Below are positions 42,534 to 51,201 of a stretch of DNA of 64,000 nucleotides, in pieces (the first letter of the stretch is position 1; each line of letters starts with the position of its first letter). Under the pieces are notes generated by a model. The model saw nothing but the letters and a program-made list of their open reading frames with translations. It ran no database searches and was not told where the DNA came from. A program made the translations under genes and the position numbers. The stretch comes from Pedobacter africanus (GTDB lineage Bacteria > Bacteroidota > Bacteroidia > Sphingobacteriales > Sphingobacteriaceae): assembly GCF_900176535.1 (NCBI RefSeq), contig NZ_FWXT01000004.1:310001-374000 (forward strand), given 5' to 3'.

Positions 42534-43103
42534 ATGGTAGGTAAAGAAGAACTGATTGCAAGACTGGATACTTCCATGAAATTTAAGATGGTCGACAATG
42601 TTACGGCCATCATTGAAGGCCATAATCCGGATATTGCCGATTTGCTGGAACTCAGCTTTTATAAAAAGAAGGAGGTAGCTTTCCGAGCGGCCTGGATGCT
42701 CGAGTACCTGATGACAAACCGGCCTCAGGAGTTCCGTGCGCATGTGCCGGCGTTGCTGAGCCTGCTTCCCCGCCAAAAGAACCCTTCGGCCATGCGTCAT
42801 TATGCCAAAATTTTGGCACTGATGACAGACAGGAACGCAGATCCGGTTTATAGGGAGCTCTCCGGCCAGCTGGATTTTGATCCGGTAATAGAGGTGTTGT
42901 TTACCTGGCTGGTTGATCCGGAAACACTGGTGGCCAGTAAAGTACATTGTATGCAGGCCCTGGCCAACCTGGTGCCGCGGTACGGCTGGATAAAGGAGGA
43001 ACTGCAGGAAACTATTGAACACCTGATGGGTATAGAAAGCATTGCTTTTTTTGCCCGTGCCAAAATGGTAAAGAAACAATTGAAAAAGTATTACACCAGG
43101 TAA
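42534..43103 (+). CDS. HEAT/armadillo-like helical protein, uncharacterised
   Basis: 189-aa helical protein with repeating helix pairs (FYKKKEVAFRAAWMLEYLMT, SAMRHYAKILALMTDRNA, VASKVHCMQALANLVPRYGW) that look like HEAT repeats. The C-terminus is basic (ARAKMVKKQLKKYYTR). No signal peptide or TM. Related proteins are conserved and unnamed in Sphingobacteriaceae. Divergent from the ABC-F gene; a nitroreductase gene follows after 59 bp. Binding partners are not predictable. Confidence 0.65.
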   Translation: MVGKEELIARLDTSMKFKMVDNVTAIIEGHNPDIADLLELSFYKKKEVAFRAAWMLEYLMTNRPQEFRAHVPALLSLLPRQKNPSAMRHYAKILALMTDRNADPVYRELSGQLDFDPVIEVLFTWLVDPETLVASKVHCMQALANLVPRYGWIKEELQETIEHLMGIESIAFFARAKMVKKQLKKYYTR

Positions 43104-43126
43104 ACATTTCGTCTGCCCTTTAATTT

Positions 43127-43134
43127 TATTTTTG
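43127..43134 (+). promoter_or_regulatory. -7 element for the nitroreductase gene
   Basis: TATTTTTG matches TAnnTTTG, 28 bp before the ATG at 43163. Confidence 0.4.
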
Positions 43135-43162
43135 CAGGCATACGTACGTTTGTCTAACAATC

Positions 43163-43768
43163 ATGGAAAGCGTTACCAAGAACGTTATGGAGAACAAAGA
43201 AATCACAATTTTAAGCAATATCATTAAACGCCGGAGAAGCATTTTTCCCGTTAGTTATACCCAGGAAGAGGTTCCGGTAGAAGTGATCAGACAAATCCTG
43301 GAAAGTGCCAACTATGCACCTACGCATAAACTGACAGAACCCTGGCGCTTTATTGTATTCAGGAACGAGGGGAAAATAAAACTGGGGCAGGAACTAGCCC
43401 GTCTGTATAAGGAAAGCACCCCGTTGAACCAGTTCCTGCAGAAAAAATACGATAGCATTACAGAAAAGGCAGAACAGGCCGGCTGTATCATCACTTTGAA
43501 TGCAAAGCTGCATAGCGATAAAATTCCTGAATGGGAAGAACTGGCTGCTTTGGCCTGCGCCGTGCAGAACATGGCCCTTACCGCCGAGGCCCTTCAGGTT
43601 GGTGCTTACTGGAGTTCGCCAGGGATGATTGCAGATCTCAAAGAATATCTTAACTTAGGTGAACATGAAAAATGTTTCGGACTTTTTTACATGGGCTATC
43701 ACAATGAAGAACCCAGGGAAGCGAAACGGACGCCTATAGAAGAGAAAATTAAATGGGTAGAGTCGTAA
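43163..43768 (+). CDS. Nitroreductase family protein
   Basis: 201-aa FMN-dependent nitroreductase-fold protein. Family features: IIKRRRSIFPVSY (FMN phosphate Arg cluster), ILESANYAPTHKLTEPWRF, ALACAVQNMALTAEALQVG and FGLFYMGYHNEEPREAKRTP. Probably reduces nitro, quinone or flavin-type substrates with NAD(P)H; the true substrate is unknown. An in-frame ATG also lies at 43187 and begins MENKEI, so the start could be either. The GreA/B-like gene begins 2 bp after the stop. Confidence 0.85.
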   Translation: MESVTKNVMENKEITILSNIIKRRRSIFPVSYTQEEVPVEVIRQILESANYAPTHKLTEPWRFIVFRNEGKIKLGQELARLYKESTPLNQFLQKKYDSITEKAEQAGCIITLNAKLHSDKIPEWEELAALACAVQNMALTAEALQVGAYWSSPGMIADLKEYLNLGEHEKCFGLFYMGYHNEEPREAKRTPIEEKIKWVES

Positions 43769-43770
43769 AT

Positions 43771-44217
43771 ATGGACAAAGAGAATTTATATCAGCTGTGC
43801 TTAAATTTTATTGAGCAGCGTATTCAGACTGCAGAAACTGCTCTGGCGCAAGCCCGGGAAGCCAGTAACGACGATACAAAAAGCAGTGCCGGCGACAAGT
43901 ATGAAACCAGCAGGGAAATGATGCAGCAGGACATAGACCGTAACAAACGTTTATTGATTGATGCACAGGATAACCTGAAAGTATTGGAAGCTGTTGGGCA
44001 TACAGCCGCCGCCGATACCATAAGTGGCGGAAGCCTGGTCCATACCACCGAAGGTATTTTTTACATCAGCATCAGTGCAGGGCAACTGCAGGCCGGGGGT
44101 AAAACCGTTTTTGCAATTTCGGCAGCTTCACCGATAGGTAAACTGATGCTTGGCCACAAAAAAGGCGAGGATTTTACCTTTAACGGCAAAAAATACAAGA
44201 TTACAGCTGTTGAGTAA
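43771..44217 (+). CDS. GreA/GreB-like C-terminal domain protein
   Basis: 148 aa. An N-terminal coiled coil (CLNFIEQRIQTAETALAQAR, then KSSAGDKYETSREMM) leads into a beta domain with GGSLVHTTEGIFYISIS, SAASPIGKLMLGHKKGEDF and NGKKYKITAVE, the FKBP-like half of GreA/GreB. In databases this family is often labelled 3-oxoacyl-ACP synthase, which is not supported by the sequence. It may bind RNA polymerase in the secondary channel; the acidic tip needed for cleavage is not evident. ATG at 43771 preferred; 43753 is in frame but overlaps the upstream gene. Confidence 0.7.
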   Translation: MDKENLYQLCLNFIEQRIQTAETALAQAREASNDDTKSSAGDKYETSREMMQQDIDRNKRLLIDAQDNLKVLEAVGHTAAADTISGGSLVHTTEGIFYISISAGQLQAGGKTVFAISAASPIGKLMLGHKKGEDFTFNGKKYKITAVE

Positions 44218-44218
44218 A

Positions 44219-45079
44219 TTATTTGAAGCTCTTATTGATGCTGTTGTACAGGTTTCTGGCCGTATAGTTTCCAGGATCTATGATGCGCCTGATGGTGTAC
44301 ATCGGGTAGTTTTCATCCCTTTTGGTAGACAGGATAAAAGCAGCTTTAAAACCATGTTCCTTTAATTTAGGCAGGTTGGCTGCTTTAAACACACCATAAG
44401 GATAGGCGAAATATTCAACCTTTTTACCAGTTATAGCTTCAAGGGTTTTATTGGGCTTGTCGATCTGGATTTCCCAGTCCTCATCCGTAAACTGCGCAAA
44501 ATTCTTGTGGTTCCAGGTATGGCTGGCAATGACATGCCCTTCATCAGACAGTTCTCTGATCTGGGCTTTGCTCATGTACCTTGGCCGGCCTATTGATACT
44601 GTCATGATAAAATACACGCCTTTAAAACCATGCTTCTTTAGCTCTTTTGCCCCCACGGTATACTGATCCAGATCGGTATCGTCAAAAGTAATCATAATGG
44701 GCTTCTCTGGCAGGGTGGCACCATTGTTCAGGTAATCATAGAGCTGGTCGGGCAGGATGGTATGGTAACCACTATCGGCCAGCATTTTCATGTGCGCTGC
44801 AAATTTGGCCGGGGGCATAATGTCGTCATGCGCACGTTTGGAATCAGAGGCCTTCCAATCCCTGATCTGATGGTAACAAAGTACCGGTACTTCCTTTTTA
44901 CTTAAAATTTCGGCTGCGGTGGCTTCTTTTTTTGCACCTCCCTCAACATTTGCAGCAGCTGTTTCAGTAGTCGTACCGTCCTGTATACTGTTTTTATCTA
45001 TGCCGACTTTAATGGTATTGGTACAGGCAGCAAGCATTAGGCCTGCTGCCGTGATAATTGCGAAAAATATGTGTTTCAT
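44219..45079 (-). CDS. Polysaccharide deacetylase lipoprotein, copy 2
   Basis: 286-aa NodB-type (CE4) deacetylase on a lipoprotein signal (GLMLAACTNTIKV, lipid Cys near 19). Metal and catalytic residues: ITFDDTDLDQY (Asp pair), SHTWNHKNF (His-x3-His), and YFAYPYGVFKA with the substrate-binding region. Removes acetyl groups from polysaccharide or peptidoglycan in the periplasm or at the outer membrane. Downstream paralogue of the gene at 45106, 26 bp apart in the same operon; probably a tandem duplication. Confidence 0.88.
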   Translation of the reverse strand: MKHIFFAIITAAGLMLAACTNTIKVGIDKNSIQDGTTTETAAANVEGGAKKEATAAEILSKKEVPVLCYHQIRDWKASDSKRAHDDIMPPAKFAAHMKMLADSGYHTILPDQLYDYLNNGATLPEKPIMITFDDTDLDQYTVGAKELKKHGFKGVYFIMTVSIGRPRYMSKAQIRELSDEGHVIASHTWNHKNFAQFTDEDWEIQIDKPNKTLEAITGKKVEYFAYPYGVFKAANLPKLKEHGFKAAFILSTKRDENYPMYTIRRIIDPGNYTARNLYNSINKSFK

Positions 45080-45105
45080 TTTCAGATGAGAGCATCCTGG
45101 AGGTA

Positions 45106-46005
45106 TTAAAAGCTTTTTACGATGCTGTTGTGCAGGGTTTTAGGGCTCCAGTAGCCGCTGGCAATGATCCGTCTTACGGTAAACAAGGGGTCGTTCTGGT
45201 CGCGTTTGTCGGCCAGTGAAAAGGCCATTCTGAAACCGCGTTTCTTTAACTGTGGGATGCCCTCTGCATTCCATAAACCAAAAGGATAGGCAAATTCCGT
45301 CATTTTTTTGCCGGTAATCTCTTCCAGTTTTTTTGTTGGCTTATCCAGTTGTTCCTCCCAGTCCTTGCCCTGATATTTTTTGAAGTTTTTATGGTCGTAA
45401 GTATGACTGCCAATTACATTGCCCTCATCAGAAAGCTGTTTGATCTGCTCCTTAGTCATATAATCTACAAACTTACCTTTCTTGCCTATAGATACGGTCA
45501 TGATAAAATAAACTGCCTTATAACCATACTTTTTTAAAGTTGGTGCAGCTACCGTAAACTGGTCCATATCAGTATCGTCGAAGGTAAACATGATGGGCTT
45601 AGGAGGCAGGGGTGCGCCGGTATTTAAGTAGGCATACAGCTGGTCTGGTAAAATCGAGTGGTAACCACTGTCGGCCAGCATCTTGATCTGGTCTTTGAAA
45701 TTCTGGATCTCAACAATATAATCTTTGCCTACTTTACCGTCTGTGGGTTTCCAGTTGCGCACCTGGTGGTAGCATAATATCGGCACCTGCTTGCGGGCCA
45801 GGATGGTTTTTGCATCCGCCACTTTTATTTTAGACACATCAACAGGGGTAGCCTGTCCGCCATCTGCGGCAGGTGCTGTTTCAGTGGTAGTTACATTAGC
45901 GCTGTCTTTGGCATTGGCCTGATCACCATTGGTTTGAGATTTTGACTGGCATCCGGCAGTAAAAATTACTGCTGCGGCCACTAGAGGTAAAAAGTAAGCT
46001 TTCAT
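45106..46005 (-). CDS. Polysaccharide deacetylase lipoprotein, copy 1
   Basis: 299-aa CE4 deacetylase. Starts MKAYFLPLVAAAVIFTAGCQ, an excellent lipobox (TAGC). Then a Thr/Ala-rich linker, the metal Asp pair in FTFDDTDMDQF, SHTYDHKNFKKY, and FAYPFGLWNAEGIPQLKKRG. Very similar to the neighbouring copy along its length, consistent with duplication. The ATG at 46005 is chosen because the -7 element TAGTTTTG (minus, 46021-46028) lies just upstream; an earlier start would fall before transcription begins. Confidence 0.9.
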   Translation of the reverse strand: MKAYFLPLVAAAVIFTAGCQSKSQTNGDQANAKDSANVTTTETAPAADGGQATPVDVSKIKVADAKTILARKQVPILCYHQVRNWKPTDGKVGKDYIVEIQNFKDQIKMLADSGYHSILPDQLYAYLNTGAPLPPKPIMFTFDDTDMDQFTVAAPTLKKYGYKAVYFIMTVSIGKKGKFVDYMTKEQIKQLSDEGNVIGSHTYDHKNFKKYQGKDWEEQLDKPTKKLEEITGKKMTEFAYPFGLWNAEGIPQLKKRGFRMAFSLADKRDQNDPLFTVRRIIASGYWSPKTLHNSIVKSF

Positions 46006-46020
46006 ATGAGGTATTTGGTA

Positions 46021-46028
46021 CAAAACTA
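46021..46028 (-). promoter_or_regulatory. -7 element of the deacetylase operon
   Basis: The minus strand reads TAGTTTTG, matching TAnnTTTG, 16 bp from the ATG at 46005. Confidence 0.45.
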
Positions 46029-46134
46029 AAAAATCAAATCAATAAATGGTAACTATCGCATTTATTACAATAATTTTCTACCATGGAATGTATTAATCAA
46101 TATTTTTAGCTGATTAATTTATATCCAATTCATA

Positions 46135-48648
46135 ATGAACAAACTTTACCTGCCGCTTGCACTGGCCTTTTCCATGTTTTGTGCCGGCCAAGATGCCTTT
46201 GCGCAAACCAAAACATTTACGATAACCGAAACACAGGCTGTTGCACCCCGTGCTAACTACCAGGCAGCATCCAGGTTTTCGCCAAATAAACTTCGCAAAA
46301 TGGTGTATTCTTTAGCGGTAGATCCACATTGGCTGAAGCTGAGCAACCGTTTTTGGTACGAGTACGAAACACCAGCGGGAAAGGAGTGGTACCTGGTAGA
46401 CCCTGCCGCCAAAAGCAAAAAGAAGCTGTTTGACAATGCCAAGCTTGCTGCAGAAATCACCAACACCATCCGCGATCCCTTTGATGCCCAGCATCTACCG
46501 CTGGAAAACCTAAAATTCTCGGCCGATGAAAAACAGCTTACTTTTGAGGTGAGAAGTACCGTAGATGAACTAAAAAAAGACAGAAAAGACAAAAAAGCAG
46601 CCGATTCTATGCAAAAGAAGGTCTTTTATTTCAATTACGACCTGGCTAAAGCAAAGCTTACCGAAATCCCTAATTATACCAAACCCAAAGCCAAACCTTC
46701 CTGGGGCTCAGTAGCGCCTGATTCCTCTGCAATCATTTTCAGCCGTAATTTTAACCTTTACTGGATGGATAAGGAAAACTATAAAAAAGCAGTTAAAAAT
46801 GAAGAGGACAGCACTATTGTAGAACATCAGCTCACTAAGGATGGGGTGAAATTTTACCCTTATGGCAGCAACGGCGATGGAGAAAATAATGAGGAGAACG
46901 AAAAGAACAACAAAAAAAGACGCCCGGCTTATGTGATGTGGTCGCCCGATTCCAAACATTTTGTGCTTAACCGGACAGATTCCCGTAAGGTAAAAGACCT
47001 ATGGGTAATCAATAACGTGGCAACAGGCAGACCAACTCTCGAAACCTACAAGTACCAGATGCCAGGCGAAAAGGAATCGCCAATTACAGAGATATTGTTG
47101 TTCAACTTCGCTTCAAAAAGTTATAAAAAACTGAATACTGCAGCATTTAAAGATCAGACCGTATCGGTGTGGGGTGCCCCCTTAAAAAATAAAGACCGCG
47201 ATAACGAATTCCGCCCCTCTATCTGGCTTGGAAATAACAGTAAAGTATATTTTCAACGCACCAGCCGAGATTTAAAACGTATAGACGTTTGTATGGTTGA
47301 TATCAATACGGGCACAGTTACACCCCTGATAGACGAGCGTTTCAACACTTATGTGGAAGTAATCCGACCAGGATTGGTGAATGATGGTAATGAGTTGATC
47401 CACTGGTCGGAACGCGATGGCTGGGCACATTTTTACCTGTTCGATGGAAATGGCAAATTGAAGAACCAGATTACCAGGGGTGCTTTCCACTGCGAAGAAA
47501 TTGTAAATATAGATCAGAAGAATCGTGTCCTTTATTTTACAGCGAACGGGAGGGAAGCCAAAGAAGACCCTTATTACCTGCATTTGTACCGTATCAATTT
47601 CGATGGTTCGGGCATGAAACTGCTGAACCCCGGCGATTTTGACCATGCCATCAACATGAATGATGAAGCCAAATATTTTATCAATAACTTTTCCAGGGTA
47701 AACACTGTGCCTAAATCGGTACTGATGGACAACAATGGCAGGGTGGTGATGAACCTGGAAACTGCCGATCTGTCTTTGTTAATGGCAACAGGCTATAAAT
47801 TTCCGGAACCTTTTAGGGTGAAAGCAGATGATGGGGTGACCGATATTTACGGCGTAATGTACAAGCCTTTTGATTTTGACCCGAATAAAAAATATCCTGT
47901 TATCGAGTACGTATATCCCGGGCCGCAGACAGAAGCGGTAAACAAAGCCTTCAGTAAAAGCATGGACAGGACCGATCGTCTGGCACAGTTTGGTTATATT
48001 GTGGTCACAGTAGGTAACCGTGGCGGTAACCCTGCCCGATCCAAATGGTACCATACGTATGGATACGGTAACCTGCGGGATTACGGACTGGCAGATAAAA
48101 AGGCTGCAGTAGAGCAACTATCCGACAGGTACTCTTTTATTGATGTAACTAAAGTAGGCATAACCGGCCATTCCGGTGGTGGTTTCATGTCAACAGCCGC
48201 AATGCTGGTATATCCTGATTTCTTTAAAGTTGCAGTTTCTAATGCCGGAAACCATGACAACAGCATTTACAACCGCTGGTGGAGCGAGAAACACCATGGG
48301 GTAAAAGAGGTGGTGTCTGCCAAAGGCGATACCACTTTTACTTACAGCATCGACAAAAATCCGGATCTGGCCAGAAACCTGAAGGGGCACCTGATGTTAA
48401 TGACAGGCGATATCGACAATAATGTGCACCCTGCAAATACCATCAGGGTAGCCAATGCACTGATGAAAGCTGGAAAACGTTTTGAGTTGGTGATGGTACC
48501 TGGACAGCGTCATGGCTTTGGTGAGCTTACGGAATATACTTTCTGGAAACTGGCAGATCATTTCAATAAATATCTGATTGGCGACGACCGGTCTTCAGGA
48601 GAAGTAAATATTCTGGAAATGGACAGGGAAATAGAGCGGAAACGATAA
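46135..48648 (+). CDS. S9 family peptidase, dipeptidyl peptidase IV type
   Basis: 837 aa. Signal peptide about 1-23 (LPLALAFSMFCAGQDAFAQ). The N-terminal beta-propeller spans about 30-570. The C-terminal alpha/beta hydrolase has the nucleophile Ser in TGHSGGGFMS, Asp in TGDIDNNVHPAN and His in PGQRHGFGE. The hydrolase entry YPVIEYVYPGPQT is the usual DPP-IV-type start. Secreted or periplasmic, it would release dipeptides from proteins. A polar insert (ENNEENEKNNKKRR) lies in the propeller. Followed by a strong terminator. Confidence 0.92.
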   Translation: MNKLYLPLALAFSMFCAGQDAFAQTKTFTITETQAVAPRANYQAASRFSPNKLRKMVYSLAVDPHWLKLSNRFWYEYETPAGKEWYLVDPAAKSKKKLFDNAKLAAEITNTIRDPFDAQHLPLENLKFSADEKQLTFEVRSTVDELKKDRKDKKAADSMQKKVFYFNYDLAKAKLTEIPNYTKPKAKPSWGSVAPDSSAIIFSRNFNLYWMDKENYKKAVKNEEDSTIVEHQLTKDGVKFYPYGSNGDGENNEENEKNNKKRRPAYVMWSPDSKHFVLNRTDSRKVKDLWVINNVATGRPTLETYKYQMPGEKESPITEILLFNFASKSYKKLNTAAFKDQTVSVWGAPLKNKDRDNEFRPSIWLGNNSKVYFQRTSRDLKRIDVCMVDINTGTVTPLIDERFNTYVEVIRPGLVNDGNELIHWSERDGWAHFYLFDGNGKLKNQITRGAFHCEEIVNIDQKNRVLYFTANGREAKEDPYYLHLYRINFDGSGMKLLNPGDFDHAINMNDEAKYFINNFSRVNTVPKSVLMDNNGRVVMNLETADLSLLMATGYKFPEPFRVKADDGVTDIYGVMYKPFDFDPNKKYPVIEYVYPGPQTEAVNKAFSKSMDRTDRLAQFGYIVVTVGNRGGNPARSKWYHTYGYGNLRDYGLADKKAAVEQLSDRYSFIDVTKVGITGHSGGGFMSTAAMLVYPDFFKVAVSNAGNHDNSIYNRWWSEKHHGVKEVVSAKGDTTFTYSIDKNPDLARNLKGHLMLMTGDIDNNVHPANTIRVANALMKAGKRFELVMVPGQRHGFGELTEYTFWKLADHFNKYLIGDDRSSGEVNILEMDREIERKR

Positions 48649-48658
48649 GTGACTCAAA

Positions 48659-48691
48659 GAAAAGGCCTTTGCAGTCTGCAAAGGCCTTTTC
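48659..48691. terminator. Bidirectional terminator after the S9 peptidase gene
   Basis: 15-bp perfect stem (48659-48673 with 48677-48691; core GGCCTTTGCA/TGCAAAGGCC), GTC loop. The right arm ends in TTTT and the left begins with AAAA, so it can serve both convergent genes. Confidence 0.88.
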
Positions 48692-48725
48692 TTTAATCAA
48701 ACTTAAATCTTAAGTAAAGGTCATC

Positions 48726-49331
48726 TTAGAAGTGGAACATTACACCTAATTTAGGAGTGATGGTGCTAGCGTCTAAACCAAATGAATTGGTTTTTGTTTT
48801 GATACCGGTTAGCTCGTCTTTTACGCTGAGGTTATTGTAACCTAAGCCATCAACAGAAACTTCGATACCTACTCTTTTCGTTGGAAAGAAAGCAAATCCA
48901 GGGCTTAATTTTACACCAATCTGAGTCACGCTACCAGTTTTATTACCTACATCACCCGTAACTTCATCAACATCTTTCATATTTCCAAAAACCATAGGTA
49001 CTGCTAATTGCCCAAAGAATTTGAATTGATCAGATAAACCAACATAGTAACGACCAAACGGTGCAACCTGGAAACCTTTTGTTAAAGAGCCTTGGCTTAC
49101 CGCTTTATCATAAGCATAACCTACACCAGTACCTACTGCAAAGTTGTCGCTTACGAAATAACCTACAGAAGGACTTACTTCGAATCTGAAGTCAGCTTTA
49201 TCGGCACCATCTTCCTTTGTAGAGTTTAAACCTACGGTACCACCCACAATAAATTTACCTTTTTCTGTTTGCGCTTGCGTACCAAATGCGATACCTGCTA
49301 CTGCTACTAATGATAATAATAACTTTTTCAT
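48726..49331 (-). CDS. Outer-membrane beta-barrel protein (OmpW/OmpA-like)
   Basis: 201 aa. Signal peptide 1-20 (MKKLLLSLVAVAGIAFGTQA). Alternating strands with GVGYAYDK, APFGRYYVG and LGVMFHF at the C-terminus ending in Phe. This is the small eight-stranded barrel type common in Bacteroidota. Function unknown. It is convergent with the S9 peptidase gene, and a 380-bp AT-rich leader lies upstream. Confidence 0.85.
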   Translation of the reverse strand: MKKLLLSLVAVAGIAFGTQAQTEKGKFIVGGTVGLNSTKEDGADKADFRFEVSPSVGYFVSDNFAVGTGVGYAYDKAVSQGSLTKGFQVAPFGRYYVGLSDQFKFFGQLAVPMVFGNMKDVDEVTGDVGNKTGSVTQIGVKLSPGFAFFPTKRVGIEVSVDGLGYNNLSVKDELTGIKTKTNSFGLDASTITPKLGVMFHF

Positions 49332-49711
49332 TTCTTTGTTTTTTATAATTCATAATATGACCAGTTTTGATTTTTATATTCTGACCATTTGTGGTATATA
49401 GTCAATGCCTGTGCCAAACATAATCGGCCCTGTTATATGCGAAAATAACCTTTTTGATAACCATCTAGTTCCTAAGTAAATAGTTTTTTTCTGCCAGTCC
49501 TTTATTATTTTGGGATGACAATCTTACCCGAATTATGACAAATCTCTTCAGGTTTTATTTATTCTTTTTGACTTTTTTTGTAAAATTGTCAGTTTAAATC
49601 TTGTCTGTTTTGGCATACGTTATGACAAAAGCCTGTCAGCTTGCTGCCGTTTTTTCCAAAAAAACTATAAATTCATAAATCTTTGTACCCATCTAAAGCG
49701 TTATAGCTATC
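49332..49711. other. 380-bp regulatory region between barrel and GH130 genes
   Basis: No gene seen. On the minus strand TATGTTTG (plus 49415-49422) could be the -7 box of the barrel gene, giving a leader of about 80-85 nt. TGACCA is repeated within 28 bp (49358, 49382). The right half is T-rich and probably holds the GH130 promoter. Confidence 0.35.
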
Positions 49712-51199
49712 ATGAGATTATCAATAGAAAGAAAACCAATTAAAGTATACCCTGATCCGAAGCGGGTAATAGCAAGATTTTTTTTTAACGGCGATGAACG
49801 GGCTGTAGAGGTGGTAAAACATGTGATGGCACTTTCTGATCAGGAAGTATTTGGCCTGGTCTCGCCCCTGCTTCAGGAGTACTCGAAGCGGCACCGGAAC
49901 ATTACTAAGATCCTGACGCGTCATTGTAAAAAGATTAAGCACTGTATAGAAACAGCAGGACACGACTTCGAAGCACTCGATAAATACCAGAAGTTACTGT
50001 TGGGTTCATACTTTACCCATGAATATTCTATAGAATCTGCAGCCTTTTTTAATCCTTCTGTGGTAGAAGATCCCGATCAGTCGGACCTGGTAGAAGGTGA
50101 GAAGCGGCTTATCATTAGCTTCAGGGCAGTAGGGGAAGGACATATTTCCTCTGTTGTGTTCAGAAGAGCACTGATCGATCGCGACAATAACATTACTGTG
50201 ATCCCCGTCGGAAATTATATAGATGAAGCTGAAGTTATTAAAAATGCAGTATACAATAAAAAGCTCTTTCTGAAAAAGGCTGCAGACTCCAGGATCGATA
50301 TCGAGATACTGGACGAGGTGGGACTAAAGCTGGAAGATAAATTTGATTATGCTACACTTCGTAAGATCATATTGGACGGTAAGTCGCTGCAGGAAAACGA
50401 CCTCAAAAAGCTGGAGTATGATAAAATTCTGTGGCTTTCTGATACCTATCATGAGATCAGTTTTTCCACGGATACCGATATTTCAGATCGGGTCATCTTT
50501 CCAATCTCGGAATTTGAGCGTAAAGGCATTGAAGATGCAAGGTTTGTCCGCTTTGTGAAAGATGATGGCAGCATTATTTTTTACGCCACCTACACCGCAT
50601 TTGATGGCGCTATGATTATGCCCAAGCTATTGCAGACCACCGATTTTTATGATTTTAAAATCAGCCCGTTGCACGGAATAGGCGCACAAAATAAAAACCT
50701 GGCACTTTTTCCACGTAAAATAAATGGCAAGTATGCCATGATGTCCCGCATAGACGGCTGGAACAATTACCTCATGTATTCCGATAAGCTTACAGTTTGG
50801 GACAATCCTGTAAAACTGCAGGCCCCGCAATTTCCATGGGAATTTATTCAGATCGGCAATTGTGGTTCTCCTATAGAAACAGAGGCTGGCTGGCTGGTCA
50901 TTACACATGGTGTAGGTCCAATGCGTAGATACTGCCTGGGTGCAAGCCTGTTCGACCTCAATGATCCTTCTATTGAAGTTGGTCGTTTAAATGAGCCTTT
51001 GGTTATCCCTAATACCGATGAGCGGGAGGGATATGTGCCTAATGTGCTGTATTCCTGTGGCTCTATTATCCATAATGATGAACTGATTATACCTTATGGC
51101 TTGTCCGACTATTGTTCGTCCTTTGCAGCAGTAAAAATAGGCCTGCTGCTGGAGAAGCTGAAGAACTCCACTTTTAAACGGGAGCCTTCAGCAAGGTGA
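49712..51199 (+). CDS. GH130 family beta-mannoside phosphorylase or mannosidase
   Basis: 495 aa. The five-bladed propeller of GH130 covers about 100-480, after an N-terminal helical extension. Family residues: the KNLALFPRKINGKYAMMSR strand, DGWNNYLMYSD, GSPIETEAGWLVITHGVGPM and EGYVPNVLYSCGSI with YGLSDYCSS near the end. Most members phosphorolyse or hydrolyse beta-1,4- or beta-1,2-mannosides. No signal peptide, so cytoplasmic. It is convergent with, and 2 bp from, the GT4-toroid gene, and the two are probably functionally linked. Confidence 0.88.
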   Translation: MRLSIERKPIKVYPDPKRVIARFFFNGDERAVEVVKHVMALSDQEVFGLVSPLLQEYSKRHRNITKILTRHCKKIKHCIETAGHDFEALDKYQKLLLGSYFTHEYSIESAAFFNPSVVEDPDQSDLVEGEKRLIISFRAVGEGHISSVVFRRALIDRDNNITVIPVGNYIDEAEVIKNAVYNKKLFLKKAADSRIDIEILDEVGLKLEDKFDYATLRKIILDGKSLQENDLKKLEYDKILWLSDTYHEISFSTDTDISDRVIFPISEFERKGIEDARFVRFVKDDGSIIFYATYTAFDGAMIMPKLLQTTDFYDFKISPLHGIGAQNKNLALFPRKINGKYAMMSRIDGWNNYLMYSDKLTVWDNPVKLQAPQFPWEFIQIGNCGSPIETEAGWLVITHGVGPMRRYCLGASLFDLNDPSIEVGRLNEPLVIPNTDEREGYVPNVLYSCGSIIHNDELIIPYGLSDYCSSFAAVKIGLLLEKLKNSTFKREPSAR

Positions 51200-51201
51200 A
51201 T

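Noticed and set aside
48659..48691. Palindrome behind the S9 peptidase gene as a regulatory site
   Set aside because: Its position after a stop with A/T-runs on both sides marks it as a bidirectional terminator.
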